Shown piece by piece: positions 26,450 through 36,046 of a stretch of 56,111 nt of DNA. The stretch covers positions 1 to 56,111 of the forward strand of contig NZ_JAUUTZ010000029.1 in the NCBI RefSeq assembly GCF_030678915.1, written 5' to 3'. Source of the stretch: Paracoccus wurundjeri (GTDB lineage Bacteria; Pseudomonadota; Alphaproteobacteria; Rhodobacterales; Rhodobacteraceae). The notes beneath the pieces are model-generated. The model was not told the origin of the DNA. It worked only from the letters and a program-made list of their open reading frames with translations, and searched no databases. Each line of letters begins with the position of its first letter. Position 1 is the stretch's first letter. Position numbers and translations under genes: made by a program.

Positions 26450-26697
26450 CTTCTTCCTGGCCCGGTTGCCATAGCTGCCATCCTTCTTCTGCGAATTTCA
26501 CGACATGTCGCGTCAAGCTGCACCAATTTCCGGATATTGCCAAGCTGCCTGCCTCCATTCCTTCAGTCATCGCGGAACTATGAATTGTTCGGGCTAGAGT
26601 TTCGGTCTGCAATGGTATACCGAACCTCGAATCCTTTCTCCGGCAGAGCAATCCGGCGGAAGGCAATGACTGGATTCGAGATGAAAGGTCTGTCACC

Positions 26698-28851
26698 ATG
26701 CAAGGCACATATCATCAGCGTCATGGCCTGGAAGTCGCGTCGGACTTCGTGAAATTCGTTGAAGAGCAGGTCCTGCCTGGCACCAAAGTCGATGCCAACC
26801 GATTCTGGTCGGGATATGCCGGCCTGCTGGATGAATTCGCCGACGAGAACCAGATCTTGCTGAACCGGCGCGATGAATTGCAATCCGCAATCGACAGCTG
26901 GCACAAAGAGCGTGGAAATCAGCCATGGGACGCCGCCGCCTATCGCGGGTTTCTGACCGATATCGGCTATCTCGCCCCGCAGCCTGCGCCCTTCAGTGTC
27001 GATAACGGCGCGGTCGATCCCGAGATTGCAAATATCGCCGGACCGCAGCTTGTCGTTCCCGTCAGCAATGCCCGGTTCGCGTTGAATGCCGCAAATGCGC
27101 GTTGGGGTTCGCTATACGATGCGTTCTACGGCACCGATGTCATGGGCCCGCCCCCGGCCACCAAGGGAATCGACCCCGCCCGCCGTGATGCCGTTGTGGC
27201 GAAGGCTGCGGCATTTCTGGACAAGACATTTCCGCTGATCTCGGGCAGCCATGCCTCCGTCACGAATTATCGCGCCGACAAGGACGGGCTTCACGCAACC
27301 GTGGACGGCGCGGAAATCGCTTTGGCGGATGCTTCGGCCTTCCTTGGCACCAGACAGGACGGCAAGGATACCGCCTTTGTGCTGCGCCATCACGGGCTGC
27401 ATGTGGAACTGGTGATCAACCCGGACCATCCGATCGGCGCGGCTTCGCCATCTGGTCTGCGCGATATCGTCGTCGAGGCAGCTTTGACCGCGATTCAGGA
27501 TTGCGAGGACAGCGTTGCTGCCATCGATTCCGAAGACAAGATCGGCGTCTATGCCAACTGGCTGGGACTGATGAAGGGCGATCTGGCCGAGACTTTCGAA
27601 AAAGCCGGCAAGACGATGACCCGCAGGCTGGCCGGAGATCGCGAGATCGAGGCACCGGACGGCAGCAAGCTGACCTTGCCGGGGCGTGCATTGATGCTGG
27701 TCCGCAATGTCGGATTGCTGATGACCACCGATATCGTCCGGCTCAATGGCAAGGAAACCCCCGAGGGGCTGCTGGACGCCATGGTCACGGTTGCCTGCGC
27801 ATTGCATGATCTTGGAAAAACCGAAGGGCCGCGGAACAGCCGCCTGGGATCGGTCTATGTGGTCAAGCCGAAGCTGCACGGGCCGGATGAGGCAGGCTTT
27901 ACCGATCGTGTCTTTACTCGCGTCGAGGCCGTTCTGGGCCTGCCTGCAAATACCGTGAAACTTGGGCTGATGGATGAAGAGCGCCGCACCTCGGCCAATC
28001 TTGCGGCCTGCATTCACGCAATCCGCAACCGGGTCGTGTTCATCAACACAGGTTTCCTTGATCGTACCGGGGATGAAATCCACACCTCCATGCAGGCCGG
28101 CCCCTTTGTCGGGCGTGACGACATGAAGGCCGCAGGCTGGCTGCACGCCTATGAGGATCGCAATGTGCTGACCGGGCTTGCTTGCGGGATGCGCGGAAAG
28201 GGGCAAATCGGCAAGGGCATGTGGGCCAAGCCCGACGCGATGGCCGAGATGCTGGACAGCAAGACCGGCCACCCGAAAGCCGGTGCGAATACCGCATGGG
28301 TGCCCAGCCCGACCGCCGCAACGCTGCATGCACTGCATTACCATCAGATTGATGTAGCCGCACGGCAAGAGGAACTGGCAGGCAATTCGATGCCGGAACT
28401 GGATCAGTTGCTGACCCCCGCCCAGATGGGCAATCACCGGCCTGCGCGCGACAAAATTCTGCGCGAGGTCGAGAATAGCTGTCAGGGTATCCTGGGCTAT
28501 GTCGTGCGCTGGGTCGATCAGGGCATCGGCTGCTCGAAAGTGCCGGATATCGACGACGTGGCCCTGATGGAGGATCGCGCAACCTGCCGGATCAGTGCCC
28601 AGTATATGGCGAACTGGCTGGAACATGGTCTGGTGTCTCAGGACGAGGTCGAGGACGCGCTGCGCCGCATGGCCGCCAAGGTGGATCGCCAGAATAAAGG
28701 CGATCCGGCCTATATTCCCATGGCGCCAGGTTTCGACGGCGCGGCATTCGCGGCAGCACGCGACCTGATTTTCGAGGGTGCGCGCCAGCCCTCGGGCTAC
28801 ACCGAACCTGCCCTGCATGCGCGGCGCAAGGAAGCAAAGGCGCTCAGGTAA
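26698..28851 (+). CDS. glcB: Malate synthase G
   Basis: A 717-residue enzyme of the normal length for isoform G. It condenses glyoxylate and acetyl-CoA to malate. Visible family sequences include GSLYDAFYGTDV near 140, LMLVRNVGLLMTTDIV near 330, SVYVVKPKLHGPDE near 385, and ARQEELAGNSMPELD near 560. It probably serves growth on two-carbon compounds, and the adjacent glycerate kinase and the CoA-ester cluster downstream fit a role in acetyl-CoA and glyoxylate use. It converges with the maoC-like gene, with only 13 bases between the ends. Confidence 0.95.
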   Translation: MQGTYHQRHGLEVASDFVKFVEEQVLPGTKVDANRFWSGYAGLLDEFADENQILLNRRDELQSAIDSWHKERGNQPWDAAAYRGFLTDIGYLAPQPAPFSVDNGAVDPEIANIAGPQLVVPVSNARFALNAANARWGSLYDAFYGTDVMGPPPATKGIDPARRDAVVAKAAAFLDKTFPLISGSHASVTNYRADKDGLHATVDGAEIALADASAFLGTRQDGKDTAFVLRHHGLHVELVINPDHPIGAASPSGLRDIVVEAALTAIQDCEDSVAAIDSEDKIGVYANWLGLMKGDLAETFEKAGKTMTRRLAGDREIEAPDGSKLTLPGRALMLVRNVGLLMTTDIVRLNGKETPEGLLDAMVTVACALHDLGKTEGPRNSRLGSVYVVKPKLHGPDEAGFTDRVFTRVEAVLGLPANTVKLGLMDEERRTSANLAACIHAIRNRVVFINTGFLDRTGDEIHTSMQAGPFVGRDDMKAAGWLHAYEDRNVLTGLACGMRGKGQIGKGMWAKPDAMAEMLDSKTGHPKAGANTAWVPSPTAATLHALHYHQIDVAARQEELAGNSMPELDQLLTPAQMGNHRPARDKILREVENSCQGILGYVVRWVDQGIGCSKVPDIDDVALMEDRATCRISAQYMANWLEHGLVSQDEVEDALRRMAAKVDRQNKGDPAYIPMAPGFDGAAFAAARDLIFEGARQPSGYTEPALHARRKEAKALR

Positions 28852-28864
28852 GGCTTATCCCGGC

Positions 28865-29338
28865 TTACGAGGCGTCCTTGCCATCCCCTCTGCCCGCCAT
28901 CAGGCGCAACGGCGTGTAGGTGATGATCGTCTCGCCGCGTTGATTCACGATCCGGTTGCGGGTGCGCACCAGCCCGCGACCGCCTTTCTTCGCCGGACGG
29001 ATTTCGGTGACCTCGATCTCGACATGGATCGTATCGCCTTGCAGGACCGGCGCTTCGACATTCATTTCCATATGCAGGAATGCCAGCCCGGTGCCTTGTG
29101 CCGTCGCGTTCAGTACCAGCCCTTCCGCAAGAGACAGCGTCAGGGCCGCAGGTGAAGGCCGCCCGGGAATCGCGGAATGGGCCGCGCGATATTCGGCATC
29201 GACAAAAAGCGATTCCAGCATTCCCACAGAATTGACGAAATTCACGATATCGGTTTCGGTGATAGTCCTGCCAAAGGTCTGAAACCTGTCTCCGATCGTC
29301 AATTCGTCCCAGTGGAACCCTTCACCAACCAGCTTCAT
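28865..29338 (-). CDS. MaoC-like hotdog hydratase
   Basis: A 157-residue single-hotdog protein starting after AGGAAAACGA. The family core is present (GDRFQTFGRTITETDIVNF, then GRPSPAALTLSLAEGL). MaoC enzymes hydrate enoyl-CoA esters; relatives hydrate mesaconyl- or itaconyl-CoA. The usual Asp/His catalytic pair is not obvious because the DAEYRAAH segment differs from the standard pattern, so the activity is uncertain. It is the last gene of the leftward catabolic operon. Confidence 0.8.
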   Translation of the reverse strand: MKLVGEGFHWDELTIGDRFQTFGRTITETDIVNFVNSVGMLESLFVDAEYRAAHSAIPGRPSPAALTLSLAEGLVLNATAQGTGLAFLHMEMNVEAPVLQGDTIHVEIEVTEIRPAKKGGRGLVRTRNRIVNQRGETIITYTPLRLMAGRGDGKDAS

Positions 29339-29390
29339 TCGTTTTCCTTTTTTCTAACAGCCTGACCGCGGATCCTGTGATGGCCGCAGC

Positions 29391-30431
29391 TCATTCTGAT
29401 GCACCGTTCTGTTCGGCCAGGGCGTTGCGGAACGCCTCGAGCACCTCGGTTCCCTGCAATCCGCGGGCGTCAAGCTCTTCCGCCCATTTTTCGCCAATGG
29501 TTCCCATCCGCTCGTTTATCTCGGCCTTGTCGTCGTCGGAAAAGGAGATGAATTCGACCCCGGCATCCGCCATGGTCTGCTTGTCTTCCAGATCCAGCTC
29601 TTCGCTGATCTTGCAGGCCGAGCGGATCACCTCTTCCGCGGCGTCAGTCATGGCTTGCTGCACCGTGGGATCAAGCCGGTTCCAACGATCTTCGCTGATG
29701 ACATAGCTGGCGACGAAAGAGCCGAAATTCATATCCTCGGTCCCATAGGCCAGCGCAGGTTCCAGCTCATAGGGAAGAACGCTCGAATGCGGGAACAGCA
29801 CACCGTCGATGGTGCCACGGGTCAGGGCCTCGCGGGTTTCAGGGGCCGGGATCGTGACCGGTGTCGCGCCCATCAGTTCGACCGCGATTTCCTTGGTCCC
29901 CCCGGTCGCACGAAGTTTGAGACCATCGAAACTGTCAACCCCGGAGATTTCCTTCTTTGCGGTCATGATCTGGTAGGGTGACAGGACCATGACCAGCAGC
30001 ATGCGGACTCCCTGCGGTGCAAGCTCGGCTTGATCAAGAATCCCGCCCGGTTTGGCTATCGACCAATAAGCCTCGGTTCCCTGACAGGATTTATTGAATG
30101 CCTCGGGCAGTTCGCCAACCGCCGAAAGCGGAAGTTTATCGGCGATATAGGACACCCCGACATAACCGATATCCACGGTGTTGGTCTGGGCCAGCGACAG
30201 AAGATCCTTCGATTTCCCCAATTGCTCGGCCGGATAATATTCGAACTCGACCTCTCCCCCGGTCAGTTCGGTGACCTTCTCCATCCAGACCTTGGTCATG
30301 TTTTCGGCGATGTAATGACCGACCGGGAAACTGTCTGCGACCCGCAGGGTTTCCGCCGACGCCAGCGACGGACAAGTCAGCAGCGCCGATAACGTCACCG
30401 CAGACGCGAATTTTCCGTGATGCATTTTCAT
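29391..30431 (-). CDS. dctP: TRAP transporter substrate-binding protein DctP
   Basis: A 346-residue periplasmic binding protein with a signal peptide (SAVTLSALLTCPSLASA). ETLRVADSFPVGHY opens the mature protein, and LKLRATGGTKEIAVELMG carries the arginine that binds the ligand carboxylate in this family. A very strong ribosome site (AGGAGGAGGAA) precedes the start, as expected for the most abundant TRAP component. It is encoded 35 bases after dctM. The ligand is a carboxylate, exact type unknown. Confidence 0.9.
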   Translation of the reverse strand: MKMHHGKFASAVTLSALLTCPSLASAETLRVADSFPVGHYIAENMTKVWMEKVTELTGGEVEFEYYPAEQLGKSKDLLSLAQTNTVDIGYVGVSYIADKLPLSAVGELPEAFNKSCQGTEAYWSIAKPGGILDQAELAPQGVRMLLVMVLSPYQIMTAKKEISGVDSFDGLKLRATGGTKEIAVELMGATPVTIPAPETREALTRGTIDGVLFPHSSVLPYELEPALAYGTEDMNFGSFVASYVISEDRWNRLDPTVQQAMTDAAEEVIRSACKISEELDLEDKQTMADAGVEFISFSDDDKAEINERMGTIGEKWAEELDARGLQGTEVLEAFRNALAEQNGASE

Positions 30432-30466
30432 TTCCTCCTCCTGTTGAATTTATGTTCTCCTGACCG

Positions 30467-31750
30467 TCACATCGTTGATGGCAGCCACAGGATCAGACTT
30501 GGGAACAGCAGCAATAACAGCAGCACGATCAGATGCGCCCAGACATGCGGCATCACCCCTCTGAACAGTTCCCCAAGTGGGCGTTTCGTATAACGGGCGA
30601 CGACGAAGACGTTCATTCCCATGGGCGGTGTCACCATCCCGACCTCGGCGGTGACGATGACCATGACCCCGAACCAGATCGGATCGTAACCAAGCTGCAA
30701 GACAACCGGCAGAATGACCGGCACCGTCAGGATCAGAATGGCGATCTGATCCATGAAAAAGCCAAGGATCAGATAACCGATCAGGATCAGTGCCATGATC
30801 GCCATGGGGGCAAAGCCCAGCCCGCCGACCCAGCTTGCCAGATCATTCGTGACCCGCGAGAGCGTCAGAAAATAGCCGAAGATATGCGCGCCAAGGATGA
30901 TGAACAGGATCATCGCGGTCGTATGCGCGGTATTTCGCAGCGCCGTCAGCAGGGTTTCCATATTCAGTTTGCGCTCATACCCGGCCAGCAGCATCGCGAC
31001 GAAGGCCCCGATCCCTGACGCCTCGGTCGGGGTCGCAAGCCCGGTATAGATCGCGCCGGTCACCGCCAGGAACAACAGCAACATCGGCCCGACATGCTTA
31101 AGCGATGCGAATTTCTCGCGCATGGTATAGGCCCGCCCGACCGGAGCCGCGGCGGGATTGAAATGCAGCAGGACCGCAATCGTCAGAATGATCGCAAGGG
31201 TCACGATAATACCCGGGATGACGCCACCAATCAGCAATTCCCTGATCGGCAGATCGGCAATGATACCGTAGAGGATCAGCGCGATCGATGGCGGGATCAG
31301 CATGGCCAGCGCTCCCGAAATCGCAACCGCGCCGCCAGCAAGCTTCGGATCATAACCCTGCTCCATCATCGACGGAAGCGAGGTCGAGGCAAGCGTTGCC
31401 GCAGCCGCCGTACTGGAACCGGAAATCGCACCGAACCCCGCCCCGGCAATCGCGGTCGCCATCGCCAGACCGCCGCGCAGCCGCCCGACCCATATGGCGG
31501 CGGCCCTGAACAGGTCTTTCGCGACGCCGGACAGGATCACGAATTCGGCCATCAGGATGAACATCGGGATCGTGATGATCTCGTATGAACTGGCGGTGGA
31601 AATCGGAGTCGTGCGCAGGATGCCCTGAACGAAGCTCCACCCGCCAAGAATATAAAGCCCGGCCGCTCCGGAAATCGCCATCGCAAGCGCGACCGGCAGA
31701 CCGGTCAGCAGAAACAAGAACAACAGCAGCAGAACAAGTGTAACCGTCAT
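30467..31750 (-). CDS. dctM: TRAP transporter large permease DctM
   Basis: A 427-residue polytopic inner-membrane protein with about 12 hydrophobic segments. The family sequences GAGFGAISGSSTAAAATLAS, IPPSIALILYGII and TPPMGMNVFV are present. With DctQ it forms the sodium-driven permease fed by DctP. Its ATG shares one base with the dctQ stop codon (TAATG). Confidence 0.93.
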   Translation of the reverse strand: MTVTLVLLLLFLFLLTGLPVALAMAISGAAGLYILGGWSFVQGILRTTPISTASSYEIITIPMFILMAEFVILSGVAKDLFRAAAIWVGRLRGGLAMATAIAGAGFGAISGSSTAAAATLASTSLPSMMEQGYDPKLAGGAVAISGALAMLIPPSIALILYGIIADLPIRELLIGGVIPGIIVTLAIILTIAVLLHFNPAAAPVGRAYTMREKFASLKHVGPMLLLFLAVTGAIYTGLATPTEASGIGAFVAMLLAGYERKLNMETLLTALRNTAHTTAMILFIILGAHIFGYFLTLSRVTNDLASWVGGLGFAPMAIMALILIGYLILGFFMDQIAILILTVPVILPVVLQLGYDPIWFGVMVIVTAEVGMVTPPMGMNVFVVARYTKRPLGELFRGVMPHVWAHLIVLLLLLLFPSLILWLPSTM

Positions 31751-32322
31751 TATAGCTGTTCCTTTTCCGGCTGATCTTCATGAGGGGAATAAAGCAGTCC
31801 CGGCCGGTCTCTTCCGGTCACGCATGAACCGAAATGCAAGGCTGCCCGGATCAGGCAGCGCAATGCGATCAGGGCGGTCCCGATAAAAGCCAGGAAATAA
31901 GACGGCCAGGTCGGCCATGAGACACTTGCACTGATCAAGTCTCCGCCCCGCCATGCCGCGATCATGCGATGCCCGGCTTGCAACGCGATGATTGTCAGGA
32001 TAACAACCGCCAGCGCATAGCCGACACCCAGCGATATGTGCAGCATAGGGCGCGGCAATTTGTCAGTGAACATGTCGATTGCGATATGGCCGTGATTTCG
32101 CAGCGTATCCGACAATGCCAGAAAGAAACCTGCGACCATCAGGTAGGTGCCGATCATGTCATAGGACCATGCCAGCGGCTGCCGAAGCAGGTAGCGCATC
32201 GAAACATCCGCCACCACCGTCAGCATGATGACACCGATCGCAATTCCGGAAAAAAGCGCAAACAATCTTTCAATCGCCGACAGAAGCCGCGTCCCCGCGT
32301 TATCCTCCGGTGTCGTCGTCAT
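31750..32322 (-). CDS. dctQ: TRAP transporter small permease DctQ
   Basis: A 190-residue protein with four membrane helices in the DctQ pattern: VVADVSMRYLLRQPLAWSYD after the first helix and DTLRNHGHIAIDMF after the second. It pairs with DctM. The C-terminal about 25 residues are hydrophilic and not conserved in the family. It lies 68 bases after the racemase-like gene. Confidence 0.9.
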   Translation of the reverse strand: MTTTPEDNAGTRLLSAIERLFALFSGIAIGVIMLTVVADVSMRYLLRQPLAWSYDMIGTYLMVAGFFLALSDTLRNHGHIAIDMFTDKLPRPMLHISLGVGYALAVVILTIIALQAGHRMIAAWRGGDLISASVSWPTWPSYFLAFIGTALIALRCLIRAALHFGSCVTGRDRPGLLYSPHEDQPEKEQL

Positions 32323-32390
32323 TGCCTATCCTCCCGTTTCTGGCCTTTATCGTCGGCATCCGGCGGTTGCGCATGCCGGTTGATCCGGTC

Positions 32391-33563
32391 TCATTTCCCC
32401 GGTCGTTCACCATCCAGAACCGCCCCCGCCTCCACCAGAGCCTTGATGCGATCGGCATCTATCCCCCAGGCTTCCAATACCGCCCTTCCACTTGCTCCGG
32501 GCCGTTCCGGGGGAACCGGCATCGCCAACGGTGTCGCAGAGAACCGCGGAGCCGGGGCCGGTTGCGTGACACCATCGATTTCGACGAAGGTGCCGCGCGC
32601 GCGGTTATGCGAATGCCGCGCGGCCTCTTCGAAGGTCAGGACCGGCGCGACGCAGGCATCCTTTCCCTCGAAATGCGTGATCCATTCATCCCGGCTGCGC
32701 TGTCTGATCCGATAGGCAATTGCCTGGCGCGCTCGCCGCCGCCCCTCCTTTGACCCTTGCAGCGGCGCGTCTTCGTCACTCAGCCCAAGCCCCGCCAGCA
32801 AGATCAGCTGAAATTTACGCTCCAGCGCGCCAATGGACAGATATTTCCCGTCCGCACATTCGTAGACTGAATACTGAGGCAAGCCGCCATCAAGCAGATT
32901 TGTTCCGCGCGGGCCGTCATGCATCCCAGCGGCCCGAAACCCGGCCATGGCGGTTGCCAGCAAGGCAGCACCGTCGACCATCGCCGAGTCGATGATCTGC
33001 CCCTGCCCGGTTGATTTCGCATGCAGTAATGCCGCAAGCATGCCGATCACCATCATCAGGCTGCCACCGGCATAATCGGCAAGAAAATTCGCGGGAATGG
33101 TCGGCGGTTCCCCTTCGCGGCCGATCATGTCCAGCAGCCCGGTAATCGCAAGGTAATTCACGTCATGACCGGCGCGTAGCGCCATGGGCCCGTCCTGCCC
33201 CCATCCGGTCAGGCGCCCATAAATCAGGCGTGGATTACGCCCAAGGCAAATATCCGGCCCCAGGCCCAGCCTTTCCATGACGCCGGGGCGGAACCCTTCA
33301 ATCAGCCCATCCGCCGATGAAATCAGATCAAGCAGACATTCCACCGCCTGCGGATTCTTCAAGTCCATTGCCAAAGATTGCCTGCCGCGTGCCGGCAGAT
33401 CGAGTTCATCCGGTCTGTCGATCCCAAGCCCGGAATCGGCAATGCGCGCGATCCGGATCACTTCGGCGCCCATATCCGATAACAGCATCGCGGCAAAAGG
33501 CGGCGGCCCGATGCCCTCCATCTCGACGATGCGTAATCCCTTCAATGGCCCCTGCCTATCCAT
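32391..33563 (-). CDS. CaiB/BaiF-family alpha-methylacyl-CoA racemase-like enzyme
   Basis: A 390-residue protein. The start at 33563 (MDRQGPLKGLRIVEMEGIGP) is chosen because the family begins with this segment, AGGGGAC lies upstream, and it overlaps the preceding gene by eight bases; a longer frame starts at 33632. RLTGWGQDGPMALRAGHDVNYLA carries the His-Asp pair used by alpha-methylacyl-CoA racemases, unlike CoA-transferases, which use a single Asp. It probably inverts the 2-methyl centre of an acyl-CoA so that the dehydrogenase can act. The substrate is unknown. Confidence 0.8.
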   Translation of the reverse strand: MDRQGPLKGLRIVEMEGIGPPPFAAMLLSDMGAEVIRIARIADSGLGIDRPDELDLPARGRQSLAMDLKNPQAVECLLDLISSADGLIEGFRPGVMERLGLGPDICLGRNPRLIYGRLTGWGQDGPMALRAGHDVNYLAITGLLDMIGREGEPPTIPANFLADYAGGSLMMVIGMLAALLHAKSTGQGQIIDSAMVDGAALLATAMAGFRAAGMHDGPRGTNLLDGGLPQYSVYECADGKYLSIGALERKFQLILLAGLGLSDEDAPLQGSKEGRRRARQAIAYRIRQRSRDEWITHFEGKDACVAPVLTFEEAARHSHNRARGTFVEIDGVTQPAPAPRFSATPLAMPVPPERPGASGRAVLEAWGIDADRIKALVEAGAVLDGERPGK

Positions 33564-34839
33564 AGAGATGCCGTCCCCTGTCATGCCATTCGCGGCTGAG
33601 TTCATCGCGAAACTCCGGCGCAGCAATGGCAATCATCCGCCTTGCCCGCTCATCGATCGCCTGCCCGCGCAGTTCCGCAATGCCGTATTCCGTCACGATC
33701 GTATCCGCATCCGCTTTGGAAATCGTCACTTCGGCCACGCGCGGCACGATTCGCGAAACCGTCATCCGGGAAGTCGTCGCGGGCAGTGCGATGATGGCGC
33801 GCCCTCCTTCCGACATCTGTGCCCCGCGCGTGAAATCAAGCTGACCTCCAATGCCGCCGATAATAGGCCCGCCATTTCCGGCTCGTTCGGAATTGATCTG
33901 GCCAAGCAGATCAACCTCGACGGCCGAGTTGATCGCCGTAAAACGCGACAGCCCGGCGATAACCCTTCCGTCATGCGTATAATCCGTTCGGCATATGGCA
34001 ATATCGTCATTCCCGTCCGCCCAGGCCCAGACTCCGGGGCCGCCCATGATCATGGAGGTGACCGACCGGCCAGTGTCGGTCTCCTTGAAGGAATTGGTCA
34101 GGGCATCGCATTCCATCAGTTCCGGTATTCCATCAGGCAATGCGCCGCTATGCAGGCCAAGATCACGGTGCCCTTTCAGCGCCCGGATGATCGCAAGCGG
34201 CAGCTTGCCGATGCCAAGTTGCAGCACGGCACGATCCGGAATCAGGCGGGCGACAAGCGCAGCGATACACGTCTCACGCGGGCCGGGCTGGCCCGATGGC
34301 AAGGATGGCGGAGCGGCTGCCGCGGCCACGCGAAGATGAATTGGAATATCGTCGGGCCACCCCGTGCCCGGAACGCGCGGAGTCGCCGGATTGATCTCGG
34401 CGATCACCAGACGGGCGCGACGCGCAACATCGAAAAGATACAGATCTCCCATGCCCAGACAGGGCCGCCCGCACTTATCCGGCAAGGAAAGCTGGATCAG
34501 CACGACATCCGCCTTCATCTTCCCGCTGTGTAAATTGCGCGTATATTCGGAATAATGTCCCGGAAATATCCTGACCTTGTCCCGGGGAAGCGCCGCAAGT
34601 TCCCCCATTCTGCCATAGCTTTCAAATGACGCATTATCGCCGCATGCCTGCAACGAATCCGAAATCATCGTGCCGACGCAGAATGTCAGATCAGGCACCG
34701 TTCGCGCAGCCAGAGCGGCAAGCCGGGACAGTGTCAGCGGCTCCCCGGCGCCCTGAGCGATCAGCACATGATCGCCCGGCTTCAGAAACTCGGCAAGGTC
34801 CAGCGATGCCGCGTCGACAGGTTCAGCGTTTTCCGGCAT
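33556..34839 (-). CDS. Acetyl-CoA hydrolase/transferase family CoA-transferase
   Basis: A 427-residue protein starting after GGAGGAGGG. It resembles 4-hydroxybutyrate/butyryl-CoA:acetate CoA-transferases: LKPGDHVLIAQGAGEP near the start, LQLGIGKLPLAI near 210, GLHSGALPDGIPELM near 235 and RIVPRVAEVTISKADADTIVTEYGIAELRG near the end. The glutamate that would form the CoA-thioester intermediate normally lies in the last segments; TEYGIAELRG supports a working site. It may activate the imported acid using acetyl-CoA. It is 28 bases after the dehydrogenase gene. Confidence 0.8.
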   Translation of the reverse strand: MPENAEPVDAASLDLAEFLKPGDHVLIAQGAGEPLTLSRLAALAARTVPDLTFCVGTMISDSLQACGDNASFESYGRMGELAALPRDKVRIFPGHYSEYTRNLHSGKMKADVVLIQLSLPDKCGRPCLGMGDLYLFDVARRARLVIAEINPATPRVPGTGWPDDIPIHLRVAAAAAPPSLPSGQPGPRETCIAALVARLIPDRAVLQLGIGKLPLAIIRALKGHRDLGLHSGALPDGIPELMECDALTNSFKETDTGRSVTSMIMGGPGVWAWADGNDDIAICRTDYTHDGRVIAGLSRFTAINSAVEVDLLGQINSERAGNGGPIIGGIGGQLDFTRGAQMSEGGRAIIALPATTSRMTVSRIVPRVAEVTISKADADTIVTEYGIAELRGQAIDERARRMIAIAAPEFRDELSREWHDRGRHLYG

Positions 34840-34867
34840 TGTGACCCTCCTCCCAGGTCGATCCCGG

Positions 34868-36043
34868 TCAGTAGGATTTCGGCAAGCCAAGCACACGCTC
34901 GGCCAGATAGGACAGGCAAAGTTGCGGGCTTACCGGAGCGATCCGGGGCACGAAGGCTTCGCGCAGATATCTTTCGACATGATATTCCTTGGCATATCCA
35001 TAGCCCCCATGCGTCATCACGGCTGTCTGGCAGGCTTCGAAACCCGCTTCTCCGGCAAGATATTTCGCGGCATTGGCAGCCGCGCCGACAACCGAAAGCG
35101 GCGCATCATGGTCGTATTTCCACGCCGCCGACATCACCATCAGCCATGCGGCCTCAAGCTGGGCCCAGCATTTCGCCAGAGGATGCTGAATTCCCTGATT
35201 CTGCCCGATGGGGCGATTGAAGACGATCCGTTCATTGGCATAGCGGGCGGCGCGATTGACAGCAGCCATGCCAAGCCCGACGGCTTCCGCTGCGATCAGG
35301 ATGCGCTCGGGGTTCATGCCATGAAGGATATATTCGAAACCGCGCCCCTCTTCGCCGATCAGATCTTCCTCAGGAATGAAAAAATCCTCGAAGAACAATT
35401 CATTCGAATCAACGGCCTTGCGCCCCATTTTCTCGATTTCGACGGTCCTGATACGCGCGCGGTCATAACGGGTATAGAACAGGCTTAGCCCGTGGGTAGG
35501 TTTTTTACCCTCGTCCAAAGGCGTCGTGCGCGCCAGCAGCAGGATCCTGTCGGCCTCCTGCGCTGTCGAGATCCAGACCTTCTGACCATTGACCAGATAT
35601 CCGCCATCCTGACGAACGGCCCGCAATTTAAGCTGCGTCGTGTTCAGGCCGGTATTCGGTTCGGTCACGGCGAAGCAGGCTTTTTCCTTACCTTCTGCCA
35701 TCGGGCGGATCATGCGCTGTTTCTGATCCTCGGTTCCGAAAACCGCCACGGGATTGAGACCGAAAATATTGATATGAACTGCGGAAGCGCCGGACATCCC
35801 CGCACCGGATTCAGCGATGGTCCGCATCATGATCGCCGCTTCGCTGATCCCAAGACCCGAGCCGCCATAGGCTTCCTGCGTGCAGATCCCCAGCCAGCCG
35901 TCTTTCGCGAGCGCCGCATATAATTCATGCGGATACTCGCCCGACGCATCCAGCTTCAACCAGTAACCATCATCGAACCTGTTGCAGATCGCCGCGACTG
36001 CGTCACGGATGGAATCCTGTTCTTCGGTCAAGGAAAAATCCAT
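34868..36043 (-). CDS. Acyl-CoA dehydrogenase
   Basis: A 391-residue flavoprotein. MDFSLTEEQDSIRD, CFAVTEPNTGLNTTQLKLRA (FAD/substrate loop) and the C-terminal MTHGGYGYAKEYHVERYLREA are standard. The catalytic glutamate that most short-chain enzymes carry near residue 370 cannot be placed with certainty, because the sequence there is YHVERYLREAF. It would create the alpha,beta double bond in the imported acyl-CoA and pass electrons to ETF. The start is three bases after the upstream CaiB stop, which shows tight coupling. Confidence 0.85.
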   Translation of the reverse strand: MDFSLTEEQDSIRDAVAAICNRFDDGYWLKLDASGEYPHELYAALAKDGWLGICTQEAYGGSGLGISEAAIMMRTIAESGAGMSGASAVHINIFGLNPVAVFGTEDQKQRMIRPMAEGKEKACFAVTEPNTGLNTTQLKLRAVRQDGGYLVNGQKVWISTAQEADRILLLARTTPLDEGKKPTHGLSLFYTRYDRARIRTVEIEKMGRKAVDSNELFFEDFFIPEEDLIGEEGRGFEYILHGMNPERILIAAEAVGLGMAAVNRAARYANERIVFNRPIGQNQGIQHPLAKCWAQLEAAWLMVMSAAWKYDHDAPLSVVGAAANAAKYLAGEAGFEACQTAVMTHGGYGYAKEYHVERYLREAFVPRIAPVSPQLCLSYLAERVLGLPKSY

Positions 36044-36046
36044 GCA

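Noticed and set aside
27112..28818. 568-codon open frame antisense to malate synthase
   Set aside because: It is fully covered by glcB and contains no recognisable family sequence.
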